Below are positions 45,654 through 56,407 of a stretch of DNA of 64,000 nt, one piece after another (within the stretch, counting starts at the first letter, position 1; every line of letters begins with the position of its first letter). Origin of the DNA: Flavobacteriales bacterium. GTDB taxonomy: Bacteria; Bacteroidota; Bacteroidia; Flavobacteriales_C; GCA-002722245. Location: NCBI GenBank assembly GCA_023251075.1, contig JAHEZM010000004.1, forward strand, positions 124,001-188,000, in the 5' to 3' direction. The position numbers were made by a program, and so were the translations under genes. A model generated the notes under the pieces. That model ran no database searches. It worked only from the letters and a program-made list of their open reading frames with translations, and had not been told where the DNA came from.

Positions 45654-46150
45654 AACCTGCCTACTGCTTGATATCTTTTTCGAATTCTATAAAAAGGAAA
45701 TTCTTTCTTTTTATAAACTCTGTATTTTCCTAGGGTCATCAGTGGTCCGCTATTTTTTCTTCTCGTATTTGAAGCACTAACAGTGGTAGTAGTTGCTGTT
45801 TGATCGTTATTAGAGATATCATTGCAGTGAGTGTTACTGTTTTTAGTATCTCTTTGTTCAGTTTTAACGGAATCAATATTTTGTGCTTTAACATCAGCTG
45901 TATTCAATAAAAATAGAGTAGAGGCAATAGCAAATGATTTCGAAAGAAAATTAAACTCTATAGGTTTAGTTTGATTGGTTTGACTAATATCAAAAATCCC
46001 ACACAACTCCGGATTTTCTTTTTTCAATTCATGTATTTCCAATAAGCTATAATTTCTAAAATCAATAATTTCGCGTTCACACTCGCCGCAATATCTGCCA
46101 TTAGTAGTTGCGGGCATTTCACTCCATTCCTGGTCACAAACGAAAGTCAT
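45650..46150 (-). CDS. Zinc-ribbon-like hypothetical protein
   Basis: The start at 46150 gives MTFVCDQEWSEMP. The sequence TNGRYCGECEREIIDFRN contains a CxxC, and ELCGIFD contains another Cys; this pattern is frequent in short Bacteroidota proteins. A hydrophobic segment (SKSFAIASTLFLLNTADVKA) follows, then a basic C-terminal half. It may be a membrane-tethered protein. An earlier ATG at 46180 is open. No function can be given. Confidence 0.6.
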   Translation of the reverse strand: MTFVCDQEWSEMPATTNGRYCGECEREIIDFRNYSLLEIHELKKENPELCGIFDISQTNQTKPIEFNFLSKSFAIASTLFLLNTADVKAQNIDSVKTEQRDTKNSNTHCNDISNNDQTATTTTVSASNTRRKNSGPLMTLGKYRVYKKKEFPFYRIRKRYQAVGRF

Positions 46151-46201
46151 TTTTATTTTAGTAGAGTGTCTCATCAGCAATTTTGTGATTGCAATTTATA
46201 A

Positions 46202-46966
46202 TTAAATCTCTTCAAAATCAATATGGAAATGATCGTCGTGTAAATCATTAATCAAAGGGGTTAAAGCCTTTACTACATATATTCCTTTTGCTTTTAATTT
46301 TTTTCCGTGAGGAGTGGAGTAGAGTTCATCTTTCAACTCAATTTTTATAATCACTTTACTTACTTTCAAATGATTTTTTCGAGCTTGTTCATCAAGTATT
46401 AATATTTGTTTGGCCACTAAATCAAAATCAATGGAAACCGTGCTGTCGGCAGAATATCTTCCTCTATCGTCGAAGTCTAATAAATAATGAGCTCGTCCTC
46501 TGTCATCCAATTTGTAATATGCCGAATCACTTTGTTTTAGCGGCATCATAAAATCAACGCTTAAGCCATTTTGATGGGTATGGTGTGGCCATATTTTACC
46601 TCCTTTTTCATTGGAGCATTCCATTAATTTAAATTGTCGACCAGGATATTTTTTGCCTAAAGAAGCATAAGTTGCCAAAACTGTTTTCATTACTTTTTCG
46701 TGGGTGTAAGCTCTTCCGGCCAAATAACTTTCTGCACTGAAATAAGAAAAATTTTCCCCTTCATTGGGCATTAGTTTTCCATTTTCCAGAGTTCCCTTGG
46801 ATACTGTTCCTAATGATTTGCTGGGTAAGGAATCTCCTTTGTTGTTTTTGTAATAGAGATCACTCAGGCTATTAATCTTGTTGTGTTTTTTAGAAGTGGT
46901 GGTGTCTTGAGCATTGCATCCAAAAGCAATGGTGCACACGAAGGTGATCAAATAAGTTCTTCCCAT
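46202..46966 (-). CDS. Penicillin-insensitive murein endopeptidase-like (MepA/LAS) protein
   Basis: A short signal or lipoprotein sequence (IAFGCNAQ) precedes a LAS-type metallopeptidase domain. It has GKIWPHHTHQNGLSVDFMMP (His and Asp zinc ligands) and DDHFHIDF (HxH ligand) at the C-terminus. E. coli MepA cuts D-Ala-mDAP crosslinks. The similarity is distant, but the metal-site spacing agrees. The protein is probably periplasmic, with a role in wall remodelling. Confidence 0.75.
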   Translation of the reverse strand: MGRTYLITFVCTIAFGCNAQDTTTSKKHNKINSLSDLYYKNNKGDSLPSKSLGTVSKGTLENGKLMPNEGENFSYFSAESYLAGRAYTHEKVMKTVLATYASLGKKYPGRQFKLMECSNEKGGKIWPHHTHQNGLSVDFMMPLKQSDSAYYKLDDRGRAHYLLDFDDRGRYSADSTVSIDFDLVAKQILILDEQARKNHLKVSKVIIKIELKDELYSTPHGKKLKAKGIYVVKALTPLINDLHDDHFHIDFEEI

Positions 46967-47046
46967 AAGTTAAGTGTTTGTTTTTATGGGAACGAAAGAA
47001 AAGAAAAAGTGATATAGGGAAATATTTTTTTAACCTTTTACAACAT

Positions 47047-50000
47047 TTATCTAACGATAGTAACTATTCCTACTTCGCTATGTTTTTCACCAAAAACATC
47101 GGTTAAATAAGCTTTGTAAACATAAGTATCTATTTGAACCTGACGACCATCTAGCTCACCATTCCAACCGTGGTTAATGTCGTAAGAAGCAAAAATTTGT
47201 TCTCCCCAACGATTGAAAATGTACAATTTGAAATCGATGATATTGTATCCATACACATAGAATATATCATTAGTTCCATCGCCATTAGGAGAAAAAGCAT
47301 TAGGAATGTAATACGACCAAACCGGTTTTATTTTTAGTGGTTTAGTAATAGAGTCGATACAGTTGTACTGGTTGTTGACTATTAATGTAATGTTGTAATC
47401 TCCGGAAACAGCATACTTGTTTTTCGGATTTTCAGCAGTAGAGGTATTGTTGTCGCCAAATCTCCATGTCCATTGATTTTCATTTCTCGACTCGTTAAGG
47501 AAATCAACATTGGTATTGTTTTCATCTAATTCTGTTGGACTAAAACTAAAATCGGCATGAGTGATGGGATCAGCCGTAATCATATTTTTGATGGTGGTGT
47601 CGTGCACACAACCCTTATCAGAAACAGCATGCAAGCTAATGTCAAAATTTAAAGGCGTTGAACCAGTGTTTGCAAAACAATGTTTAGGATTGGTAGCCGT
47701 TGAAGTTCCTCCATCATCAAAATTCCAGGTATAGGAGCTTATGCTTCCCGATGAAATAGTAGTGGCATTAGTGAAATCAACACACCAGGTAGCACAACCT
47801 TCGGGTGTACTAGAGGTGAAGTTAGGTTGAGGATTAGGATTGATTACAATATTTTTTATAATAGAGTCGATACATTGATTAGCAGAAATTGCTTTTAATT
47901 TCATGGTGTAAGTTCCGGGAGCATTAAAAGTATGCACTGGAACTGTTCCGTTGTAGCTATTGCCGTCGCCAAAATTCCAATCTAAACTTTGAATGGTGTT
48001 TGGATTAGAGCCTGAAGTAGGAATACTACTTAGATTTTCAAAGGTGGTGGAAGCACTCAAGCAAACTTCGTTCGATGAAAAATCGGGTAGAGGCAGAGGC
48101 CAAGTTACTATAGTTTTATCGGCAGTGTCTTTACAGTTTTTATCACTCGTTACAATCAATTTAGCCAATTGATTGCCGTGAGTACCAAATTTTCGTTTTG
48201 GATTTTGTTGAGTTACGGAAGTACCATTGTTAAACCGCCAATCGTAACTTACTATTGATCCACCATTAATGGAGCAATTAGCGGTGAAGCTAGAACTATC
48301 ACTCATACAAACGTTTGGTGAAGTGAAATCAGCTACAGGCAGTGGATTTACAGTAATTGTTTTTTGTGCCGTATCGATACATCCCTGAGCGGTGGTAACA
48401 ATTAGATTAATAACATTAGTTCCGGCTGTATTGTATTTATGTGATACATTGTTAGAAGTATATTCAGTAGTATAATCTCCATTTATATCCCATTTGTAAG
48501 ATTGAATAGTGGAAGTTGCAACAGTAGAAGAGTTGGTTAAAGTAGCTTTGCTTTGTGCACAAAGATCGGCATACGTGAAATTGGCTACAGGTTTTTCAAA
48601 ATAAATTACGGGTTTAGTAATACTATCTACACATCCGCTATCTGATCTTACAAATAATTTGATATTGTAATTGCCAGGATTCGTAAATATTTTCGATGGC
48701 GAATTGATATTACTGGTATCGTTATTTCCCTGGAAAGTCCATTTGATATAATTTATATTTCCAGGACTTACGGTAGAGCTATTTACAAATAGCATTGGTG
48801 ATGGAGAACATATATTGGTGCTGGTGAATCCGGCAACGGGAAGTGGGTTTACTTTGGTGGGATGAGTGATGGAATCTACACAACCTTTATCGGAAGTAAC
48901 TTTCAGTTTAGCAGTGTAAGCACCCGCTGCTGCATAAGTATAAGTAGGATTTTGTGTGCTCAAATCAATCGATCCATTATTGTCTACATCCCATTTCCAT
49001 GAATTTATTGTTCCGGTAGATTTATCGGTGAAAATATTAGCTTTTCCTTTGCAGGCATTTTTAGAATTAAATTCTGCTTTAGGAAGTGGGTAAACGATTA
49101 CGCTTTTAGAAACCGTATCCCAACAGGTTTCATTGGTGGTACCTTTTAATAGAATTCTAAAAGTTCCGGCGGAAGGAAAAAGATGAGAGGCATTTTGAGT
49201 GGTGTACTCATTCGATCCATCATTCATAATATCCCACTGCCATCCTGTAAAGGTAGTTGGAGTAGTAATAGTAGATGTATTGGTTAACGTTACATTCAAT
49301 TTATCACAAACATTAGGCGCAGTGAAATTGATAGTAGGTTTCTCTAAAATTTTTACTGTTTTGGTAATACTATCTAAACAACCTTTATCAGAAGTTACTT
49401 TTAGTTTTACATTGTAAGTTCCAAATTGAGAGTACAAATAACTGGGGTGTTGAATGGTACTTGTAGCATTAGCTACACCAAAGTTCCATGCATTTTGAGC
49501 AATGGTGCCCGCACTAACAGAGGAGGTGTTATTAAAAGCCATAGCACTGGGAAAGCATACATTTGTTTGCGTAAAACCGGCAATAGGTAATGGATTAAAT
49601 AGCACAGGGTGGGTAATAGAGTCGGAACAACCTAACGATGAGGTTACCTTTAATTTAGCGGTTACCCCATTTTGATTGGTATACAAAAATTTGGGATTTA
49701 TAAGGGTAGAGGTTTTCGTATTGTCGTTGTAGAAATCCCATTTATAATTGCTAATACTACCTGTTGAGGTGTTGGTAAAAACAGTAGAGTCTTTCGTACA
49801 AACTAAAGAAGATGTAAAATCAGCAGTGGCTTTGGGCGCAACAGTAACAGGTATAATGGTATCATGCACACATCCTTTGTTGGTGGTGATTTCAAATTTT
49901 GCGGAGAAATTTCCGCTGGTAGCATAAGTATAGCTTGGACTTTGAATCGTACTGTTCGTAGTACCATTATTTAAAAAATCCCATTTGTAAGTAGCAACAG

Positions 50001-51426
50001 GATCTGCCGAAACGGCCTGGTAATTAAACTGTGTTGGATTCCCCAAACATACCAGGTTGGTGGAGAAGTCGGCTTTTGGCATTTTGTATAAGGAAATATT
50101 TACGGTGTCATAAGCGTAACATCCGCCACCCGCAGTACCTTCCATTCGTAAGTAATAGGTGCCTGGTGTAGTGGTAGTGATGGCACGGGTAGTGGCTCCG
50201 TTCGACCATAAATAATTTTTTGCTCCATCAGGGGCAGTAAGTGTAACCGGATGCCCCTTGCAGGTTGCGGTATCACTCAATTGTATAGGTTGATCGCAAC
50301 TAGCATCAATGTAAGCATAAGCATAATGACCACCTTTTGTACAATCTCCAACAGTGAACTCAATAGACACAGTTTGCCCCAAGTAACCTTGTAAGGGGAT
50401 AAAAGCCGATTGCCAGTCCATGTAATTAATCTCATTAACACCTAAAACTCTCCAGTCTGCATCACCATTCCCTGCAAAAACGCTAAATGTAGCACAGGGA
50501 ATTAAATCATTGTTTTGGTCGTACATTCGAATAGTGAAATAAGGCATTTCATTAGGTACGTGTGGGTTTGAAGCTGGATTTTGTAAAACCACAGCATAGC
50601 TATAGAAGAAATTATAATTTGCGGGAGTAACAGTAATACTCTTTCTTAATTTGGCAGCCCTACCTCCGGTTCCGGTTCCATCTCCTATGAGAGCTGATGC
50701 ACTTCGTCCTGGTCTGATCATTTGAATAGGCACCCCACTTGGATCTAAACCAGCAACTGTTATAATATTATGTTCCAAACCTGAATTGAAGGTAGCACCA
50801 AAAGTACCAGAGACAGCATTATTGATATAAGTGAAAGGGGATCCGGTTTTAGGGTCTACATCTCCTTCGAATATTTGCCAGTTGTCAAAATTGGTTTTCG
50901 AAAAATCAATATTTTCGCAACCTGCGGGAACTGGTGGTGTGGGTGAAGTAGGTATTTCAGCAATGTGTAGGTTTTCGGTTTTTGTTGGATTTTGGTAATA
51001 ATATTCCAGCAAATCATTCAAGTTTTTGTTGAGTGCTATAACAAATGAATCTTTTTGATGGGGTAAAATTCCATGTTGTTTAATACAAAACTCACCGAAT
51101 TCACTCTGTAATCTCAGTTGTTTTGACATCAGTTTTTGTCGTACAGCTTCGTATTCTAAAGGATCTCCTTTCCAGGAAGATTTAAGATTTTCAAAATGTT
51201 TTGGGGTGTAGAAGTTTGCGGAATAAAATTCCTCTAATGCTTCTAAAAGTTGATGTTCATCATCTTTTGAATAAGTATTCGCATTCACCGCTAGCGAGCT
51301 CTGACTAAGAACAGAAAAGGAAAAAGTAAATAATAATACTCCCGTTGCAAATAATGTCCGAAATGATAATGTCCTGAAGTCTCGTACCCGTGCGGTGAGC
51401 AGAAAAATAATTTTCGTACCCGCCAT
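47047..51426 (-). CDS. Giant PKD-repeat surface protein, T9SS type B
   Basis: A signal peptide (hydrophobic around 25-42) is followed by a region of about 110 residues and a MAM- or lectin-like domain (about 170-370). Eleven PKD-type repeats then run from about 450 to 1370, most starting with a phrase like ADFTSxNVC and containing KWDF or WNFGD. The end is a type B sorting domain (YYIPNAFSPNGDGTNDIF, FNRWGEQIF, to the C-terminus). Such proteins are surface adhesins or matrix components. The repeats are related but not near-identical in DNA. Confidence 0.87.
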   Translation of the reverse strand: MAGTKIIFLLTARVRDFRTLSFRTLFATGVLLFTFSFSVLSQSSLAVNANTYSKDDEHQLLEALEEFYSANFYTPKHFENLKSSWKGDPLEYEAVRQKLMSKQLRLQSEFGEFCIKQHGILPHQKDSFVIALNKNLNDLLEYYYQNPTKTENLHIAEIPTSPTPPVPAGCENIDFSKTNFDNWQIFEGDVDPKTGSPFTYINNAVSGTFGATFNSGLEHNIITVAGLDPSGVPIQMIRPGRSASALIGDGTGTGGRAAKLRKSITVTPANYNFFYSYAVVLQNPASNPHVPNEMPYFTIRMYDQNNDLIPCATFSVFAGNGDADWRVLGVNEINYMDWQSAFIPLQGYLGQTVSIEFTVGDCTKGGHYAYAYIDASCDQPIQLSDTATCKGHPVTLTAPDGAKNYLWSNGATTRAITTTTPGTYYLRMEGTAGGGCYAYDTVNISLYKMPKADFSTNLVCLGNPTQFNYQAVSADPVATYKWDFLNNGTTNSTIQSPSYTYATSGNFSAKFEITTNKGCVHDTIIPVTVAPKATADFTSSLVCTKDSTVFTNTSTGSISNYKWDFYNDNTKTSTLINPKFLYTNQNGVTAKLKVTSSLGCSDSITHPVLFNPLPIAGFTQTNVCFPSAMAFNNTSSVSAGTIAQNAWNFGVANATSTIQHPSYLYSQFGTYNVKLKVTSDKGCLDSITKTVKILEKPTINFTAPNVCDKLNVTLTNTSTITTPTTFTGWQWDIMNDGSNEYTTQNASHLFPSAGTFRILLKGTTNETCWDTVSKSVIVYPLPKAEFNSKNACKGKANIFTDKSTGTINSWKWDVDNNGSIDLSTQNPTYTYAAAGAYTAKLKVTSDKGCVDSITHPTKVNPLPVAGFTSTNICSPSPMLFVNSSTVSPGNINYIKWTFQGNNDTSNINSPSKIFTNPGNYNIKLFVRSDSGCVDSITKPVIYFEKPVANFTYADLCAQSKATLTNSSTVATSTIQSYKWDINGDYTTEYTSNNVSHKYNTAGTNVINLIVTTAQGCIDTAQKTITVNPLPVADFTSPNVCMSDSSSFTANCSINGGSIVSYDWRFNNGTSVTQQNPKRKFGTHGNQLAKLIVTSDKNCKDTADKTIVTWPLPLPDFSSNEVCLSASTTFENLSSIPTSGSNPNTIQSLDWNFGDGNSYNGTVPVHTFNAPGTYTMKLKAISANQCIDSIIKNIVINPNPQPNFTSSTPEGCATWCVDFTNATTISSGSISSYTWNFDDGGTSTATNPKHCFANTGSTPLNFDISLHAVSDKGCVHDTTIKNMITADPITHADFSFSPTELDENNTNVDFLNESRNENQWTWRFGDNNTSTAENPKNKYAVSGDYNITLIVNNQYNCIDSITKPLKIKPVWSYYIPNAFSPNGDGTNDIFYVYGYNIIDFKLYIFNRWGEQIFASYDINHGWNGELDGRQVQIDTYVYKAYLTDVFGEKHSEVGIVTIVR

Positions 51427-51654
51427 GAACCCAATGTAACGATTAATAAGGTTGCAAGCAAGCCATGGGTCAAGATTGCGTTAAAAAATAAATAATTAGG
51501 TGTTAACACTTATAAATTGATTTGTATGGCTACGCAAACAATCCTATTTAATTACTTGATTTTTAGCGTATAAGACTCATCGGTAGATCCTTCTTTTTTT
51601 CGTTCTTTTTTCCCAATAATTAATCTTATTTTCGTTACCCTAAAAATATTTATC

Positions 51655-54192
51655 ATGCTAGAATTTTTTCAAAAGAAATTGATGATTCATGTCATCTTGG
51701 TAGTGGTTGGATTGATATTGAGTTTTATGCTTTTCTTCAAACCGGTTACTCAAGGTAAAACACTTAAAGGAGACGATAGTATTGCCGGTCTAGGGATGAC
51801 CAAAGAAATTAATGATTTTGAGGAGGAGACAGGAGAGAAATCGATGTGGACCAATGCCATGTTTGGAGGTATGCCTACCTTCATGATCAGAGGAGATCAA
51901 AGCAGTAATATTTTTCACTACTTAACAGTTGCGCTTAGATTGGGTTTACCTTATACAACAGTGGCCATTATCTTTAGCTATTTTCTTTTTTTGTATTTGT
52001 TTTTGTTGGTACTAAAGGTCAAGCCTCTGGAAGCATTTTTTGGTGCTTTAATGTTCGCTTTGAGTTCCTATAATGTGGTAATTATTTCTGCCGGTCACGT
52101 CACTAAAGCTTATGCGATTGCTTATATTCCTTTGATTTTGTCGGGATTGGTTTTGTGTTTCCGTTCTAAATATGCCTGGGGAGCTTTAATTACTTGTATA
52201 GGTTTTGGGGTTCAAATTTGTTCTAATCACTTACAAATTACTTATTACACCGTGGTTTTAATGGGTGTTTTTATTTTGTCGTGGTTGATTTATGCTATCG
52301 TTAAAAAAGAATTGTCATCGTGGTTCAAAGCAACCGTAGTTACTGCATTAGCTTGTGTATTTGGAGTGTTGCCTAATCTTTCGCATTTGTGGACTACCTA
52401 CGAGTACCAAAAAGAAACCATGCGTGGAGGAAGTGAATTGACTTCTCCCGATAAAAAAGCAACAGTGAGCAACGGTTTGGAAAGAGATTATGCTTTTAGT
52501 TGGAGTGAAGGAAAATCGGAAACTTTTACCTTGCTCATTCCTCATTTTATGGGAGGTGCCAGTTATGAAAAGGTGGATAAAAATTCAGAGGTGTATAAGC
52601 TGTTGGATGAGAAATTAACAGAAAAAGGCGCACCGGCTGAATATCTGGATAACTTAACGCAAAATGTTCCTACCTATAGAGGTGATCAAAGCAGCACTGC
52701 CGGTCCGATTTACTTTGGTTGTGTTTTAGTTTTTTTAGCCTTCTTTGGTTTTCTTATTATTCAAGGTCCAATTCGCTGGTGGTTAATTGCAGGTACTGTT
52801 GTTTCGGTATTATTATCATGGGGACAAAATTTTCCATCGCTTAATTATTTCCTTTTTGATCATGTTCCTTTCTACAATAAATTTCGTTCGGTTTCCATGT
52901 GGTTGTCGATAGCAAGTTTAACAGCCGCTATCTCTGCTGTTTTGGCTTTGCATGAATTCTTTAATGCGGAAAGTGAAGCGGCAAAAGCGAAGATGAAGAA
53001 AATGCTGTTCATTGCTTTTGGTGTGGTAGGTGGAATTTGTTTGTATTTCGGTGTAGTGGGCGTGAACGATTATTCTACGGAATCGGATATTGCTAATTTG
53101 CAAAAAGTATATCCGCAAGAGTTAATCAAACAATTGGATGTGTCTTATGAAGATCTTCAACAAAGTTTGGTTATCGATAGAAAAGCAATGTTGAAAGGAG
53201 ATGCAATGATGTCGTTCTTCTTTATCGCATTGGCATTTGGTGCTTTGTTTTTCTATTTAACCAAGAAAATAAAAGCCGAATTTATTGTGATTGGCATTTG
53301 CGTTATTTCTCTTTTCGATATTTATAAAGTAGATAAAGTTTTCTTTCCGGAAGAGAAATTTGAAAAAGCTAAACGTAAGGAAATGACTTTTGATCCTAGT
53401 CCGGTGGATCAGCAAATTTTACAAGATAAATCTTTAGACTATCGTGTGTTAAACATGGCAGCCAATACTTTTAATGATGCAATGACTTCTTATTTCCATA
53501 AATCGGTAGGTGGTTACCACGCTGCTAAATTGAGGAGATATCAGGATTTGATTGAAAGAAATATTTATCCCGAAATGCAAAGTGTTTTTGCCGGAAATCC
53601 TGATAGTGCTTTAAAGAAAACGCAAGTGTTGAATATGTTGAATACAAAATATTTGATTATTCCTTTGCAAAAAGATCAGCAAATGAAATTGGATAATCCA
53701 AATGCTTTGGGTAATGCTTGGTTTATTCAGGATTTTAAAGTGGTGAAAACTGCCGATGAAGAAATTAATGCTTTAGGTAAAGATTTTAATGCCGCTAAAA
53801 TTGCTGTGATTTCTCAGGATTTTTACAATAAAATTTCACTTAAAAAGCCGGGAGTAAATGATGGTAAAATTAAATTGACCTCTTATAAACCCAATGAATT
53901 AAAATATTCCAGTACTTCTGCAAAAGCAGGATTTGCAGTATTTTCTGAAATTTATTATCCCGGAGGATGGAAGGTTTCTGTTGATGGAAATGAAGCTGAA
54001 TTATTGCGCGTGAATTATGTTTTGCGTGGTTTGGTAATTCCTGCCGGAAATCATGAAATTACTTTTGTTTTTGCTCCTGATTCTTTTGAAGTGGGAACTA
54101 AAGTAAGTGGAATAGCTTCTATCATTTTATTGATTGCAATAATTGGTTTGTTAGCATACAGCTATTATTCAAACAAAAAACAAGCGGTGTAA
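51655..54192 (+). CDS. YfhO-family multi-spanning membrane protein
   Basis: The 845 residues contain about 12 hydrophobic segments in the first two thirds. A large extracytoplasmic insert follows (about 560-800), with a last helix near residue 820. The phrase MWTNAMFGGMPTFMI near the N-terminus and YYPGGWKVSVDGNEAELLRVNYVLRGLVIPAGNHEI near the end match YfhO. YfhO is linked to glycosylation of lipoteichoic acid in Firmicutes, as a GT-C fold. Its role in Bacteroidota is probably glycosyl transfer to a surface polymer. A GT4 gene and an FkbM gene follow. Confidence 0.87.
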   Translation: MLEFFQKKLMIHVILVVVGLILSFMLFFKPVTQGKTLKGDDSIAGLGMTKEINDFEEETGEKSMWTNAMFGGMPTFMIRGDQSSNIFHYLTVALRLGLPYTTVAIIFSYFLFLYLFLLVLKVKPLEAFFGALMFALSSYNVVIISAGHVTKAYAIAYIPLILSGLVLCFRSKYAWGALITCIGFGVQICSNHLQITYYTVVLMGVFILSWLIYAIVKKELSSWFKATVVTALACVFGVLPNLSHLWTTYEYQKETMRGGSELTSPDKKATVSNGLERDYAFSWSEGKSETFTLLIPHFMGGASYEKVDKNSEVYKLLDEKLTEKGAPAEYLDNLTQNVPTYRGDQSSTAGPIYFGCVLVFLAFFGFLIIQGPIRWWLIAGTVVSVLLSWGQNFPSLNYFLFDHVPFYNKFRSVSMWLSIASLTAAISAVLALHEFFNAESEAAKAKMKKMLFIAFGVVGGICLYFGVVGVNDYSTESDIANLQKVYPQELIKQLDVSYEDLQQSLVIDRKAMLKGDAMMSFFFIALAFGALFFYLTKKIKAEFIVIGICVISLFDIYKVDKVFFPEEKFEKAKRKEMTFDPSPVDQQILQDKSLDYRVLNMAANTFNDAMTSYFHKSVGGYHAAKLRRYQDLIERNIYPEMQSVFAGNPDSALKKTQVLNMLNTKYLIIPLQKDQQMKLDNPNALGNAWFIQDFKVVKTADEEINALGKDFNAAKIAVISQDFYNKISLKKPGVNDGKIKLTSYKPNELKYSSTSAKAGFAVFSEIYYPGGWKVSVDGNEAELLRVNYVLRGLVIPAGNHEITFVFAPDSFEVGTKVSGIASIILLIAIIGLLAYSYYSNKKQAV

Positions 54193-54193
54193 A

Positions 54194-55402
54194 TTAAATG
54201 GAATTTTTATAGTCCTCAATTCTTTTGAGGGCTATACTTTTCCAGGAAAGATTTTCCTGTACATATTGAAAGGCTTTGTTTCCTACTTCTTTTCTTTTTT
54301 CTTCGTTTTTAAATGATTCTAATTGAAGAGCTAAATCATCTGCATTCCCACTTTGGAAAAAAGCACCCAGTATTTTATTTTTTCCTTCCTGATGTCCGTT
54401 CACTGTATCGTAGGCATAAACATTATTGGCCACCACAACTGGTTTTGCGCAAGCTGCCGCATCCAACATACTCGTGGTTATAGAGTTAGGCCAAACTGCA
54501 ATATCGGCCATTTTGTAGTAGTGATGTAATTCGCTGCTGGGTACAAAATTTAAAACTTTACTGTTGGGATATTGTGCTAGTTTTTGAATTAAATCTTCTT
54601 TTCCCGCGCCAATAAAAAGTGCTTTAAATGCATATCCTTTTTTATTTAAAATCTCCACAGCTTCACTCAATAAATGAGGTTGTTTTTCTTCATTCATTTT
54701 TCCGGTAAAAATGCAAACGATTTCATTTTTAGGATAGCCTAGTTCTTCTCTTTTTCTAAGTGTTTCTTCTGTGATTTCATTGTTGTATAAATTCATGTCT
54801 ACACCTAAGGTTTGTGTTTTTATTTTTGAATAAGGAACACCAAACATCTTGTGTGCAATCATACTGGCATCACGTGTTACAGCGTAACAGGTCACGTAGT
54901 TTCTAATTAAAATTCTACTGGGCCAATAAAAAAATAGCGACCAAAATAATTTTTGTTTTACACTTAGTTTTTTCCAGTTTAATAACACTCTGTAAGTGAT
55001 TAAAATGGTGTGCATTCCGGTAAATAATTTATACTTGAAAAATGGTTTTATCAGCGATACTAAAATGGTAGAGGGTTCGTGCCCATCAAAGGTTTGAATA
55101 ATATCAGGTTTTATCTCCCTTAGTTTTCCAATAACACCCGTGAGTATGATTCTGTTTTTTATTCGGATAGATTTTACTCGATGAACTTGTATTCCTTTAT
55201 AGGTGGAGGTGCCGGTGGGGAGTATAGGCGGACCTAAAAACTTGCCGTAGATTTCATCGTAGTTGGGAATGTTAAAGTAAGATTGGTATTTGGAGGTGAT
55301 GATGTGCATTTCATGTCCCTGCCTGGCAAACTCTTCTGCCAAACAGTTGTTCATGTAGCCCATCTTATCGGAATGCCATCTCGTTACAAAAACAATTTTC
55401 AT
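54194..55402 (-). CDS. Family 4 glycosyltransferase
   Basis: The 402-residue protein has a GT-B fold. The N-terminal Rossmann part has FVTRWHSDKMGYMNNCLAEEFARQGHE. The C-terminal part starts near IVCIFTGKMNEEKQPHLLSEAVEIL and has DIAVWPNSITTSMLDAAACAKPVVVANN. It probably adds a sugar to a surface glycan or lipid. It converges on the YfhO gene with stops one base apart. Confidence 0.88.
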   Translation of the reverse strand: MKIVFVTRWHSDKMGYMNNCLAEEFARQGHEMHIITSKYQSYFNIPNYDEIYGKFLGPPILPTGTSTYKGIQVHRVKSIRIKNRIILTGVIGKLREIKPDIIQTFDGHEPSTILVSLIKPFFKYKLFTGMHTILITYRVLLNWKKLSVKQKLFWSLFFYWPSRILIRNYVTCYAVTRDASMIAHKMFGVPYSKIKTQTLGVDMNLYNNEITEETLRKREELGYPKNEIVCIFTGKMNEEKQPHLLSEAVEILNKKGYAFKALFIGAGKEDLIQKLAQYPNSKVLNFVPSSELHHYYKMADIAVWPNSITTSMLDAAACAKPVVVANNVYAYDTVNGHQEGKNKILGAFFQSGNADDLALQLESFKNEEKRKEVGNKAFQYVQENLSWKSIALKRIEDYKNSI

Positions 55403-55517
55403 TATTCGAAATACTAAAATCTTTCTTAAAAGTAGCTAAAATTTTGCTCGTTTGAAGTTTCTACTTTGGTGAGGAGAGAATATGTTTATCTTAGTGCGCC
55501 AAGATTAATTTATTGCA

Positions 55518-56327
55518 ATGAAAAGTTTCTTATATATCCTTTTGAATGAAGTTAAAAGATTCTTTACTATTAAAGAATATAGGGTTTTGTTGCTCTTGGG
55601 ATTGAAGTATGGCAGAAGCAAAAGATATCAGGCCAAACAAGTAAGCTTCTCGAGAAATAAATTCAATATCGCCGATTTTCAATCTTTCTTTTGGCAGTAC
55701 AAACAAATATATGTGGATCAGTGTTATGCTTTTAAAAGCACTTCTGTTTCTCCTGTTATTATTGATTGTGGTGCTAACGTAGGATTGAGTGCTTTGTATT
55801 TTTCCCGCAACTATACTAACGCTAAGGTAATTGCTTATGAAGCCGATACCAATGTTTTTAAATGTTTAACTGATAACATTTTGATCAGTAGAATGAGCAA
55901 TGTAGTGGGGATAAATAAAGCTGTTTGGATTAACAATGAGGGTGTTAGTTTTAGTGTTGAAGGAGCCGACGGTGGCGCTGTTTCTTCCAATAAGAATGCA
56001 AAAACCATTTCTGTTGAAAGTATATCGTTGGTTGATATTTTAGCCGCACATCAAAGTGTTGATTTATTGAAAATAGATATTGAAGGAGCAGAGGTAGAGG
56101 TGATTCGTTCGGCTAAAGAAGTGCTTAAAAAATGTAAAAATATTTTCGTTGAATACCATTCTTTTAAAGGACAACCACAATACCTACATGAAATACTTTC
56201 TATTTTAAGTGACAATGGTTTTAGGTATTATGTGAAAGAAGAAGTAGTGTTAGCTCAACCCTTCGTTACAAAGGGAAATAAAGGAGCAATGGATATGCAA
56301 ATCAATATTTTTGCCTATACTGTTTAA
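55518..56327 (+). CDS. FkbM-family methyltransferase
   Basis: The SAM-binding domain (about 70-215) contains VIIDCGANVGLSALYFSRN (motif I), VIAYEADTNVFKCL and DLLKIDIEGAEVEVI. FkbM-type enzymes O-methylate sugars or polyketides. Here the neighbours suggest a surface glycan. It is the last chromosomal protein gene before ssrA and the island. Confidence 0.88.
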   Translation: MKSFLYILLNEVKRFFTIKEYRVLLLLGLKYGRSKRYQAKQVSFSRNKFNIADFQSFFWQYKQIYVDQCYAFKSTSVSPVIIDCGANVGLSALYFSRNYTNAKVIAYEADTNVFKCLTDNILISRMSNVVGINKAVWINNEGVSFSVEGADGGAVSSNKNAKTISVESISLVDILAAHQSVDLLKIDIEGAEVEVIRSAKEVLKKCKNIFVEYHSFKGQPQYLHEILSILSDNGFRYYVKEEVVLAQPFVTKGNKGAMDMQINIFAYTV

Positions 56328-56407
56328 AGGGTAAATCTCAGTTTCTTTAAGATTACCTTTCATTTACTAAGTTTTCAGTGTATTTTTATATCAGTTCTTT
56401 ATTCTAT

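Noticed and set aside
47047-51426. The PKD gene as a tandem DNA repeat locus
   Set aside because: The eleven repeats are related at protein level but their DNA is too diverged to count as a DNA repeat.
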